The position numbers and the translations under genes were made by a program. DNA of 64,000 nt from Cristatella mucedo. Its lineage: Eukaryota; Bryozoa; Phylactolaemata; Cristatellidae. The notes below the pieces were generated by a model, which did no database searches, had not been told where the DNA came from, and was given only the letters and a program-made list of their open reading frames with translations. The stretch spans positions 2,222,001 through 2,286,000 of the forward strand of contig WPIO01000036.1 of NCBI GenBank assembly GCA_009760855.2. Direction: 5' to 3'. Below are positions 1 through 11,000 of the stretch, piece by piece; the stretch's first letter is position 1; each line of letters opens with the position of its first letter.

Positions 1-700
1 AGCAAACTTTGAAAAGCTGCAACCATGGTCCGATAGCTGAATCAGCGTATCTAAAAATACGTGGATTTATATTCCATTTCAATCGTCAGGAACCTTCTTG
101 TGCACTGCTGTTCAAACGTTCGTGGCTGGGTGTGTGTGCTCGGCTAAGAGATCAACGAAATAATGCTAATCACATTCCTTACGTATTCAACTACATGCAA
201 TGCAACTTTCAGCTGAATCTACGCAACTATATGCTGCATTCGGAGACGTTGCAAGCAATGGCGATGATATATTTAAACATCGATTGCTTGTGAATTGACA
301 AATTAAGGCAGATTTGTCCTCTTTCGTCTTCGTAAACAATTATGTTCCTGCTTTGATATTGTGTAAGTTATGTGCTCGCATATATCCCCCAATTTAAAGG
401 CGTTGATCTTCATCACTGCGACTTCGGTCAGGCTCTTGCCAAATAATTAATAATAAATATAATAAAAATAATAAAGGCCAGGCGGTTAGCCATGCAATCA
501 TCTCGTTCCTACATAATCACAAATCGCGCTTTTCATAAGCCTCGGCTTATTGCGGCTATTTCTTAAGCGATTCTTAGCTCAAAGTTAGCGGCCACGCTCA
601 TAGCTCATGATCGATGTTCATCTGTCAAGCTCATACTTCATATTTGCGTGGGGGGCATTGCAGTTTCACTATAGCAATCGTAGAGAACTGTATGCTATTT
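1..700. other. AT-rich non-coding flank
   Basis: No gene is seen. A short AT-rich (ATAA)n run sits at 446-475. The part from 243 is homologous to 47491 onwards. The short open frame at 9-293 has no family feature. Confidence 0.5.
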
Positions 701-704
701 CTTA

Positions 705-868
705 TTCTGTGGCTGGTTTAGCCCACTGGTGACGGTGCTTGGCTTTAACGACCAAGGTACAGTTGAATGTGTGTGATGACTGAGGCCGTGGGCTCGAGCC
801 AAGTGGCAAATGCGAAGTGCCTACCTAGAGATTAAGCTCTCTTACGGAGCTTTACAAATGAATTATAT
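705..868 (+). mobile_element. SINE1 (tRNA-derived), degraded copy
   Basis: The head reads GGCTGGTTTAGCCCACTGGT with an internal GGGCTCGAGCC B-box-like motif. It is followed by a tail of the GAAGTGCCTACCTAGAGATT type and ATTATATTTATATA. It has an extra ~20 bp inside the tRNA-like part compared with the copies at 7965 and 46720. Confidence 0.65.
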
Positions 869-2863
869 TTATATATCTTTTTATGTAAGCACGCCTATCT
901 AAGTTGTTATATATATTAATGGTCAGTGCTGACGACGCTGACTGTCACGTTATGGTAGGTTCGCTCTTTAGACTACATTGTAATGAGGTCAGGTTTTTCT
1001 ATTGATATGTTCAGGTATTTTTGCCCTGCCGTGGCCTGCTGACGTTGGCGACCGCATGTGCATCACGGCGGAACTTTGGGCGGAATTCGCTGCAGCTACT
1101 CGAGGTGCAGGTTACATTAGAAAATGTCGATGCGTAGGATGAGCTCCATCTATGTGTTCAGTGCTTTATGATCTTAATTGAGACGACGGAGCAGAAGCTG
1201 GTAGTAGTCGCGACGAGGACTGCATCCTTTGATAGTCCGAGAGAGTCATGCCTGACTACCAAATGAGGGAAACATGCGTGTGATTTAAGAAGTTTTTATT
1301 GAAGAAAGATTAAAGCTGGGAGCAGTCGCATTAGGCAATGTGGATGCCTCAGCAGCAGCGACGGCTATGAGAAAGTAATCTCTATATATGGTAGCTAACT
1401 GGCCTTGAGACCGGATGAAGATGTTGGTGGTTCATCGCGAGAATATGCGGTTCCTGATAGGTTGATTGTCTGCAGCAGGCTCCGGGTCCACTAGCTAGCG
1501 ATCTTTGCCTCTTTCAAAGGCCAGGGCATCCCCGCTTCATGCAACAAGGGCTGTAGTACTGTCACTCCCGGCTAGATGTACCATGGCGCCGCCGCCCGGC
1601 TTTACCCGTCCGTGATCTTTATCCGTCCGTGACCTTTTGACGATGGTACGACCGATCGTCTACTCGCCCATCCTGGTCCGAAGGTGGTGCCTTGCCGCCG
1701 CCCTCGATAGAAGTGTCACATACCGACGACCTGATCTCCGTTTCAAGATGACTGAAGGTGCTAAAAAATAATCAATATTTGCACATTTGCACCAGCAGCC
1801 ATATACTCAGCTCCCAATGGCTGCACAGCCGACCGACCGACGAACCTTGCTATAAGGGCTCCAGCATCGCCGGTGGTTCACCAACAACAGGGCCTCCCAC
1901 GATTACAGAGCCAAACACGACCCGCACGGTCGCTGACCGGGCAGCGCCACCTCCTTTTCATTTTCAAGGTTGCAGATTTTGTTTCACGAGGTGGTCTACA
2001 GTCGCCTGTCGGAGCCTCATGGCTGCACCATCACCCCCCACTAAGCTGGAGAATTGCAAGTCAGACACGCCGATTTCCTAAACTGCCGATGCTCCAAGTT
2101 TACTAATACGGAAGTGGCGACTGAACAGGATTTTGGACAACCCCTCGGACGCAGGGTCATGCGGAGGTCAAAGGGCCGGGCAACCCGGATGTCAGAGGTC
2201 AGGGCCACACGGACAGATACCTCCTGCACTGCAAGTGAGGTGGTTAATTCTTACATCGGAAATGAGTGAAGTACAGAAAAGTGGCAGTAAAAAGTAAAGC
2301 AACCCACAGGACCGCGTGGGCACACGACATAATGTGGAATGGAAATGCATCAGTCTATTAGCGTCATTGACTCCCGACATTTCGGAGAGGGAGGGAGGGA
2401 GGAAGGGGGAAGAGCCACAGGGACCACTCGCAAGGGAACGCTAATAGTACGGTAACTAGTTTGGTGGCCTCCTATTCAGAGGCTGAGTGACCCAAGAGAC
2501 TCAGAGGAGCTAAAGGTCTGCGCTGCTGAGCAGCCTGCGAAGCGAGTATTTCAGATTGGCTATCCAATGCCACCGAGAAAGGGACCGTCGAAGTGGGCGT
2601 GGCAATACCTCGAACTCGGTCGCTCGCCAGCTAACCCACGCCTGTTGGTAAGAAATGGCGGTGCATGCGATTGATTGGCTAAGAGTTCAAATATGGCCGA
2701 GTCTTTGGTGGCAGAATGCGAAGGCGGCCCATTTCGTCAGCGAATCAGTGAACCCTGGGGGTGTTAGCAGACCCGCCTACGTCTGCAATCGCTTCGAAGA
2801 CCGAAAGCACATTTCTCCTCGCCGGCATGGCGATCATTTAGTGAGCAGTATCTGTGAGGCATC
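869..2863. other. 3' flank of ODC-like copy 1, no gene recognised
   Basis: This sequence is paired with about 48590-50300 in the second unit. It contains a purine run (2383-2412) and a degraded tRNA-like B box near 1660-1690, clearer in the partner at 49130-49160. Short ORFs on both strands are not conserved between the units. Confidence 0.5.
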
Positions 2864-2869
2864 AGACCT

Positions 2870-2948
2870 GTGAAGTGCCTAGAAAAAGATGAGTTCTCTG
2901 AGGGTGCTACAGCAAATGTATTACCATTATTGTTATTATTATTATTTA
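2870..2948 (+). mobile_element. LINE B tail-only insertion with target-site duplication AGACCT
   Basis: The 79 bp are just the LINE B 3' end (GAAGTGCC..AGTTCTCTGAGGGTGC and an ATT-rich tail). The insertion is flanked by AGACCT at 2864-2869 and 2949-2954. The second unit at 50303-50308 has one AGACCT and no insert, so it preserves the empty site. Confidence 0.85.
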
Positions 2949-2954
2949 AGACCT

Positions 2955-3556
2955 CGCTCGTCCCGCCTACAGAATTGTCGCCTGCTTAACAGGCGGCGCT
3001 AGGGGACATGGCCATTAGAAATCGGGCATCTGAAGGCGTAAAAGTAGGCTGCCAAAATCCAGCTAAACGGAGGACCAAGCAGCGGCCAATAAATCGCAGC
3101 AAGTGTGTCGATTTCTCCAAACACAAGACGCAGACTACGTCACCGTCGTCCTTGTGCGGGGATTCTTGTCCGACGACTAGCTGGGAGTAAGGTCAGCAGC
3201 GGCAACAGGAGCAGCAGTTTCCACCGCCACCGCTGCCCCGCCACTGCCGCCACTGCCGCCCGCCCGCACCCACCCGGTCGCCCCATTTCGACTGAACGTG
3301 CGGAGGAGACGCAAGAAGCGGGCGCTCAGCCTGCGCTTTGCCTCCAGCGGCTGGCTCTGAGCAGATTGCCTCGCCCTACCCCTGCCAGGGTTAATCAAGG
3401 TCAAGCAGGGTTTGACCCCGTGGAGGAGTATCTCGGCGAGCGCCTGCTGGAGCCGCCGGCTGCGTCTCCCGCTTTGCTCCTGTGCTCCAGCCGCTCCGCT
3501 TGCTGGTAGAGGTGACTCCTAGAGGCGGTGACTCTTAGAGGCGGTAGCGGTGAATC
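2955..3556. other. GC-rich sequence just 3' of the ODC-like copy 1 stop
   Basis: CG-rich, proline/arginine-biased frames are seen on both strands without family motifs. A 16-19-bp repeat (GACTCTTAGAGGCGGT type) occupies 3508-3570 and overlaps the stop codon. The partner region is 50340-50688. Confidence 0.5.
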
Positions 3557-4324
3557 TTAGAGGCAGTCTGCGGCTGCGGCCGCTCGCTCACGCTCCCGCC
3601 GCGAACGCCGTTCGGTGAGCAAGCGACTGAGGGCGGCTGAGCTGCACTGTAGGCGCTGGCTGAGCGCTGGCTGGGCGCTGGCTGGGCACTGGCCGAGGTG
3701 GTGGCAGCGGCAGCGGTGGCGGTGGCCGTGCGGCGCCCGGCACCTGTCGAAAGCGGCCATCTGCACGTAGTAGACGCCGGCTTTCGGCATCCCGTTGAAA
3801 GGGCTGAAGGCCGAAATCGAGTAGTGGCCCATGTGCGGAAACACGAGCCAGTCGCCAACGAGCAGCTCCGGCAGACGGACGTCGCGCATTATCACGTCGG
3901 AGCTGTCGCACGTCGGTCCGTAGAGCACCGACCTGTGCAGCTCCCTAGAGGCCGCGGCTGCCGGGACCACGCCTTTCGAACCGCCGCCGCCGTCGACGGC
4001 ACCTCCTCCTTCGACGTGGCAGCTGCCTCGGGGGGTACGGACCGGTATCGGCACGCGGAAAGTGTCCAAGCCACGGCCGAAGAACCCGAAGAAGCCGTCG
4101 TTCAAGTAGTACTCGTAACTCTTCGCGTCGCCTCCTCCGTCGCCGCTTTCGGCATCGCTCTCGCCGCACGCAAAGTCTCCGCTCTCAGCTAGGCGCCGGC
4201 CGATCACCTGAACGGCTAGCTGCATGGCTGAGGCGACGAAGTAGGTGCCTGGCTCGGCGATGATGCGCACGCCGCGCGCCGGCGGGAAGTACTCGTCGAG
4301 TGCCGCAGCCAGCACGCTGGCGAT
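3557..4324 (-). CDS. ODC-like copy 1, terminal exon 6
   Basis: The exon starts after acceptor tctcattcAG at 4325 and runs 256 codons to the TAA at 3559-3557. It encodes the end of the barrel ([34 protein letters not shown]) and the beta domain ([11 protein letters not shown], a glycine-rich loop of about 35 residues, [45 protein letters not shown]). Cys363, Asp364 and Tyr409/410 match the family catalytic site across the dimer interface. The loop that carries mouse Asp332 reads [10 protein letters not shown] instead of CILYDH. The last 60 residues are a low-complexity His/Arg/Gln/Ser tail partly built from a 10-bp tandem repeat, not a family domain. Confidence 0.88.
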   Translation of the reverse strand: MASVLAAALDEYFPPARGVRIIAEPGTYFVASAMQLAVQVIGRRLAESGDFACGESDAESGDGGGDAKSYEYYLNDGFFGFFGRGLDTFRVPIPVRTPRGSCHVEGGGAVDGGGGSKGVVPAAAASRELHRSVLYGPTCDSSDVIMRDVRLPELLVGDWLVFPHMGHYSISAFSPFNGMPKAGVYYVQMAAFDRCRAPHGHRHRCRCHHLGQCPASAQPALSQRLQCSSAALSRLLTERRSRRERERAAAAADCL

Positions 4325-4920
4325 CTGAATGAGAGAAACGCGAGGCTGACGCAAGAGTTCTCGTGGCTGAGAGAGTGGGGAGAGAAGAAATAAGTGCCTG
4401 CGAATACAAATAAAATAAAACATGATTAATAAAAAATAAAACAAGTAAACTAAAATAAGCGCCTGCTTTCGGAGTGCACAGTCGCGAGCACTAGCCTGCA
4501 CTGGGAGTCGATGGACTGGTCGAAAGTGACCGCGGGAGGGAAGTAAACGAATGATGCTGCAGTTCGGGTGAGCGCAATCGATGCAAGAAGCATAGGGCTC
4601 GTAAAGACCGCGAGAGTACTACGCTCTATGCATTCCGTAATTAACCATTTTATTATTTTGAAGAGAGCCTCGTTGAACGTTATCACGACTATTTTTTCCG
4701 TGCCTGCAGCATACGCACCAGCGGTGCTTCGGCACTCGTCAGTGCCGAGTATTTGCGTAGCGATGGCGATATTATCCGTCTATTTTTGGACCAAACTCTA
4801 ATGAAACGACCACTTATATCGCTAAGAATGTTTTCAGCAAAGTCCGATTGGAAGTCAGTGTAACACGATTTATGTTTATTACAGCATGCAGATTTTTCTT
4901 CTAGACACGCACATAGACCA

Positions 4921-5012
<92 letters not shown>

Positions 5013-8000
5013 GTGCGCACACATATATATATAAATATATATATATATGTATTTGTTGGTCGCACTAAAGAACCCGTGGCGTAGCGAACGAGTCGACGAC
5101 AGCTGTGTTTGCCATTAAAATCTTCGCAAGCTGCTGCGACGACTGACAAACAGAATTGCCTTGCCTTGCCAACAATCGATCCTGGATGTCGGGAAAGTTC
5201 TTGAAACTAAATGATAATAAAACTGAACTGCTGCTCATAGGACACGCTGGGTGTGCTGTTGAAAGAAGGCTTTGCTCTTCCAAAGAAGGCGATGTTCTTT
5301 TGTGCCTGTCATCACTTGCACGGAATTTAGTTGTCGTCTTTGACAGCTGCCTAAATTGTAAAAGCTTCATTCAGAAGACTGCTTCTACAACTAGCCATCA
5401 AATACCATCCCTATCTAGGATTAGGAGCTGTCTTTCACGGTGGCTTGCAAAATATGTAACTAACTCCTCAGCTTTGCCTCGGCTAGATTATCATATTTTC
5501 CTGTCGTCTGGGCTACCAAAAACGCACTCCTCAGCTTTACCTCGGCTAAATTATCGTGTTTTTCTTTTGCCTAGGCTACGAAGAAAAGCAGATGAAGGCA
5601 AATGAAGCTGGCTATGACTATGGCTGCCAGGCTGGTTTGCAAACTCCAGAGGTTTGACCACGTATCACCTTTTCTGAAAGAGCTAGGATGGCTGCCAGTT
5701 GATGAATGGATACAGAGCAAAGTTCCCAGGCTGTCCCACAAGGCCTGCCATGGCTTAGCTCCAGCATAAGTAGCTGAACTGACGCACAGGCTTTAGCGTC
5801 CTCGTGCCCTCAGGTCCTGTATTGACAATAAATTGGCAGTTCCATTCCTCTGCTTAAAGACCGTTTCTGACAGGAGCTTTTACTCTGCGGGTCCTAGACT
5901 GTGGAACTCGCTTCCACGTTTCTTACGCAATGACAACTACTCTCCAACTGCCGACTGTGGCGATCTTTTCCAGCCGTCCGGAGCTGCAAGTTCCAGGTTA
6001 CTCACTACCTCAACTACTCTCGTGGCTCTGCTACGCATTCCACTTTCTCTATGTTGTGAGAAGTCTTTTGGCTACCAAATGCCTACCGAAAGCCGCTTAG
6101 ACTGTGAGGGCGCTATAAAGAAAACTCTTATGCATAACACCCACGTAGCCTTTTTGGCTCTCTGGAGTTAGAGACGGAGATACACCCGTTATTTTACCAT
6201 GAAGCCCGCACGTCTGAGTACTTTCCAATTGTACCTGCTATTTATTCGGCATAGATAAAAAGGTGTTGCCAGATTTACCTGCCTCATGTTTATAGTTGCA
6301 AAAATCCTGAATAGCTATCGCCACTGCTTGCAGTTGGCAATAGAAGATTGCCTACTGCAGGATTCGAACTCATGAACTCGGTCACAAAGAGCAAGCATCT
6401 TACCTCGTGGGCTATCACGTCACTGTAATCCCTGTACTGGTCACGCCGCCCGATTCGCCTATACTTCCGTGCCGGAGTTGGCTATGGCTTTAAACTCGCT
6501 GATTCTTGGGACATACTTGATTTGATCAACTCTTGACCTACCGAATAGTGGATTCAAATCTTGCAATGAGCAATCCTTTATTGACTACTGCAAGCAGTAG
6601 TGATAGTCGTGAAGGCACTTTTCTGCCGCTTTATAAATGAGCCTGTTACATCAGCATACCGCGATTAAAGTTCGGCTATTGTCATTCAAAGCCATTTTTG
6701 GCTGGCTTTGCTCCAGATCGGGTTCGTGATATCAGAATCTCCCGCAGGAAGGCCTAATCTCAGCCAGAGGTAAGGAGTGTGCGTTCATTATTTCCAGCAT
6801 TGTCCAGAGCTGTCCAGGTTATGGTAACTACTCAAGTACTGTCACTGGGAGTCACACTAACTGGATGGTCGTCCAGCCAACCGCAATCCCTTTGGCCGTT
6901 CTCAAAGCGTGCACATGGAATACTCGCTCAAAATGTATTAAAATGATAAGTGGCATGACCCTTAAGTGACTAATACGAACGGTTTGCTTTGCTTAAGAGT
7001 TGTCTGAAATCAACCGAATGAGCGACCATCGACCGACGCCGCAACTGAAAGATTTGCTTTCCTTCATGCCGTGAGATTTATATAAAAAACTGATGTCCTT
7101 CGCATATTTATATAAGTTCTGAGGCTGTGCACATGCTATCACTTACCATATTTATATACTTCCCTGGAGTTTGGGTGAAATACCAAGAAAGAGACTGAAT
7201 TCTCCGTGGTTGCTGTACAATCTCTTATTTTAAATACATAATATAATTATTACTAGGAATGCAGACCTAGGTAGAGTCTCTCTACTTTCCTGCTTCGCTT
7301 TTCGTTAGAGATTGATACCCTTGATCACTACATCCGTCTCGAGTGCCTCGCATCAGGCCAGGGCATCGCTGGCACTGCAATGCTGTGGATATTATCACAG
7401 TTATGACTATAAAGCAATGATGTCAACGGGAAACATAATTAATAATAACAATAATAATAATACAATTGATAAAGCGCTCTCAGAGAACTCAATCTCTTTC
7501 TAGACGCTTTAAATTTGCTGAAAAGGAAACACGATCAAATCAGAGAAGCAATAAAGTAAGTACTGCCACGTTGCTTTGTGCTTGGTTCTCATCTCTTCAA
7601 TTTTCACATTCTTTCTCAAGCCGATGCAATCGCCAAACACAATCTAGGCTTCCGTTTCTATGCAGATGAAGCACAGCCGTACCTGCACTTTTATCTCTCC
7701 CTGCCTTCCGGCCCGTCAAGCTCTCTTAAATATTTTGCTGGATGCATTGCTGAAATTTGCAGTAGCACGCCATTAAACCTCAAACTGAATAGAAACAAGA
7801 CCAACTTTCAAATCACGATCAAACCAAGTGTTATTTTGAAATTGTGCGCGTGTCTCTCATCATGAGCGAAGCCTGCATCTGTCCTCCAGTACCTGCAAAA
7901 AACCTGGATTTCCGATTCCAAAGTTGCGTTTGACTTACTAAACACATCAGAGCTCAAAATTAATGCTGAGCTGGTTTGGTCCAGCGGTTAAGGTACTATC

Positions 8001-11000
8001 CCCGACCAAGGTCCGGTTGAGGTCGCGGGCTCGAGCCCCGAGGCGTATGTGAAGCGCCTGAATAGAGATTGCGTTCTCTTCGGGCGCTAAACAAGCGAAT
8101 TATATATATATATATATATTTATATATTTATATATTTGTCTGCCATCATTCATATACGTAATACTTCAAAAAAAAAATTTGGTCTGCTTCGGAAGAAATA
8201 TGGTATCAAAGTCGGTCCGTGCATTTGGAATGCCCTTTCTTAACTTTCGCATCTCATTTATCGCAGGTCTTTATGTCTTTACTCTAAGGTGCTTATAGCT
8301 AATGCAAAACCTTTACACAGGCTTTGCTTGATTGCGGAAGTTGTCACACTGAACCACTGACGATGGCTGACTTAAAAGCCATTAAGGCAGAGCAGCATAC
8401 CTGTTGCTCTTCTGACTCAAGTAGTTTAGCTGCGCCGCCAGCCGACCAGCAGTTCTTTGGAGGCCGCGCCTTCAGTCATTATGCTCTTATAAGCCGGAAC
8501 TCACTCTCGTTTATCGTTACGACGCCCCCTGACTTGAGGGAATTTACAAAGAAAGTATAATGGCATTTGCACTCGAATACTTTGTGAAGTTCGTTGAAAG
8601 AGATTCGGTTCTTCTAGCGCACTTGCCAAATTTTGTCCTCTTATTATTATTATTATTATTACTATTAATTATATATTGAAAAAGAGGGGCTCTGAGTGAG
8701 TCACTCGGACGCATCCAGCACAGCATCCACTTTAGGAACTTAAAATAGGCTAGAAATGCAAATGTTCGAGTCGGTTCTATGCATGAGCGCGTTTCCAGCG
8801 ACAATCCGAATATGGAAGTGCAACGCGACGTCACGTCGCTCCCAAGCGACCTCACTCTGACGCTCGGAGACACCGCCTCCTACCTCTTCCATCGTTATGC
8901 CGCATCCGGGAAAGCCTGGAAAGCCGCCGCCGACGTCCAAGAACTTCAGCCGGAAGCCCTCGTCTTCAGAGGCTTTGAACGCTTCGTCGGCTGCTCGAAC
9001 GGCTGCTGCGAACGCTGCCGCATCCTTGCAGCCGTAGCCCACGTGGAAGCTAGGCGGCGAACAGGATGGCGAGCGCGAGTGCGACGCGACGGCCATGTTG
9101 TGGTGACGGCGAATGCCGCCACGTGACGAAACTGCAGGCGCTCGGCTGTTGTGGCGGCACGGATGAGACCCGAGCTCGACAGAGGCGGCACACGCAGAGA
9201 TGTCGAAGCGACGGCGCCTCCAACTGGTATCGCGCGAGGCGCGATGCGAGGCGCACCTGATTCCGACGACGTCGAGCTGCAGGTCTCTGGCCGCGCGCAG
9301 CAGACGCCGAGCGCCGCCTGGCGGACAGCCGAACTTGCCACCGAGCTCGATCGCCACTTTCTTGGCTTTCGGCGGCAAGATGCGCAGCAGCAACCTGCGG
9401 CGACGCGAGGCGAGGCCGCTTCCAAAGGCGGCTTCGAACGCGGTGCGAGGCTTCCGCGGCCCGAAGCTCTCGAGCCACGGACCGGAACTAGAGCCAATGG
9501 CATCAAGATCATATATAGGTCACAGCTAACATTTGAGTACTGATGAACAGCTTTAATACAACGGCCAACGACTACGAGCTTGCAACCTTGACACTCACTT
9601 TGAGCTGCTGCCCATCAGTTTGACAAATAATAATAATAGTAATAATAATAATAATAATAATAATGCACTTGATACAGCGCCCTCAGAGAACTTAATCTCT
9701 CTCTAGGTGCATTACATTTGCTGGACAAAGAGACGATTGTTTACAGAAACTAACGGACCTGTCGGCAATGGCCGGTTTCATGAGCTAATAAAAAAATTAT
9801 AAGCACCCTCTTTCGACAGCCTCGTTTATATAGCGGCCGAAGAGCCTCGATAGCTCTCACTACCCCTTGCCGTGGGAAACCAAGTATCGCTCCCTGCAGG
9901 ATTCGAACTCACGACCTGGATCGTGAAGAGCGAGTACCTTACCATTAGTCCACAACCCGGAGGAAGCTGCGCGAAATGCAAACACCCCGGCGGCCTGGAT
10001 CGATAGTTTAATAGATGCTGGGCTCCAAACGAGGCGTTGATTGGACGCTTATCTTTCCAAATGGTACTTCATGCGTTCGTTTCACATGTCACGTGGCACA
10101 GAGGCCCGAGCTGTCGGACTGAGCCGCCCGCCCAGCATGCACTTGCTTCAGTGAGGCGCGAAAATGCGTAGGCTCCAGCGAAAAAGTGCAAAAATGGGCG
10201 CGCTCGCTCTGCTGACATTGCTGATCATTCACGAGAAAGAGTCAGGCATTTCGGCGCAGCATTACTCATCGCCCGCATTTCTTTCAGATATCTACCGGCG
10301 TTTCGCAGTATATTACGACGTACCCAGTGGCACCAATCGACGCACATGTCTCTGCCACTCAACGCTCCGCAACCCCGTGACCTTTGAATAGCGTCGCAAC
10401 CGTAGAGCAGGTGTGGGCGCAGAAGCTGTAGCAGCAGAGCGTGCAGCTCGAGCGTGTCATCGAGCGGAACTCGGCGGAAGTAGCAACGACAGCAGCCCCA
10501 CCTGGCGCCGGGAAAAAGCTGCCGTATCTTGAGCAGCTCGTCCACGTTGTCGAACGTCATCAGGTCGACGCCGCGCGCGGCCGCGTAGAGTATCATGTCC
10601 GGCTGCTTGCACGTGTTGGCGTAGACGATCCGGTCGGCTGAGACGCCGCCGCCGCTACCCATTACGAGCGCAATCTCGTTCTGGGCGGGACAGTGCGAGA
10701 CGGCGTGAGCACACTAGCGAGTCTGCCCGTCGTCCATCAGCGCCGGCGGTGGACGCGGCAAAGCAGAATGGGGTTTGCGTCAGTTTGTTGTCATAATAAT
10801 AATAATAATGCACTTGATAAAGTGCCCTCAGAGAACGTAATCTTTTCTAAGCACTTAACGTTTGCTGTAAAGGTAGCATGATTGAATGGATTGTTGCAGC
10901 ATGCTCAATATCGACAAACAAAACGTGGTTACAGGTGACAACATGCACAGTGTCGGCATGTAAATACGGTTTGTTGTAGCATGTACAATGTAAGAACGCA

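Larger units (their letters stand above)
4325..8883. other. Intron 5 of ODC-like copy 1
   Basis: The intron is about 4.56 kb. Next to exon 6, positions 4500-4870 are unique sequence conserved with 51600-52010. The rest is an AC microsatellite, LINE A, SINE2, LINE B relics and SINE1, listed separately. No other gene is seen; 6660-7100 holds nothing recognisable. Confidence 0.7.
9395..10501. other. Intron 3 of ODC-like copy 1
   Basis: The intron is 1107 bp. It contains a LINE B tail (9628-9740) and SINE2 (9830-9965); the remainder, including 9970-10440, has no recognisable feature. It is near-identical to 58150-59264. Confidence 0.7.

Noticed and set aside
3698-4192. Plus-strand 164-codon frame (and 50791-51240, 9151-9543)
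   Set aside because: These are antisense shadows of ODC-like exons in GC-rich DNA; the minus strand carries the family motifs.
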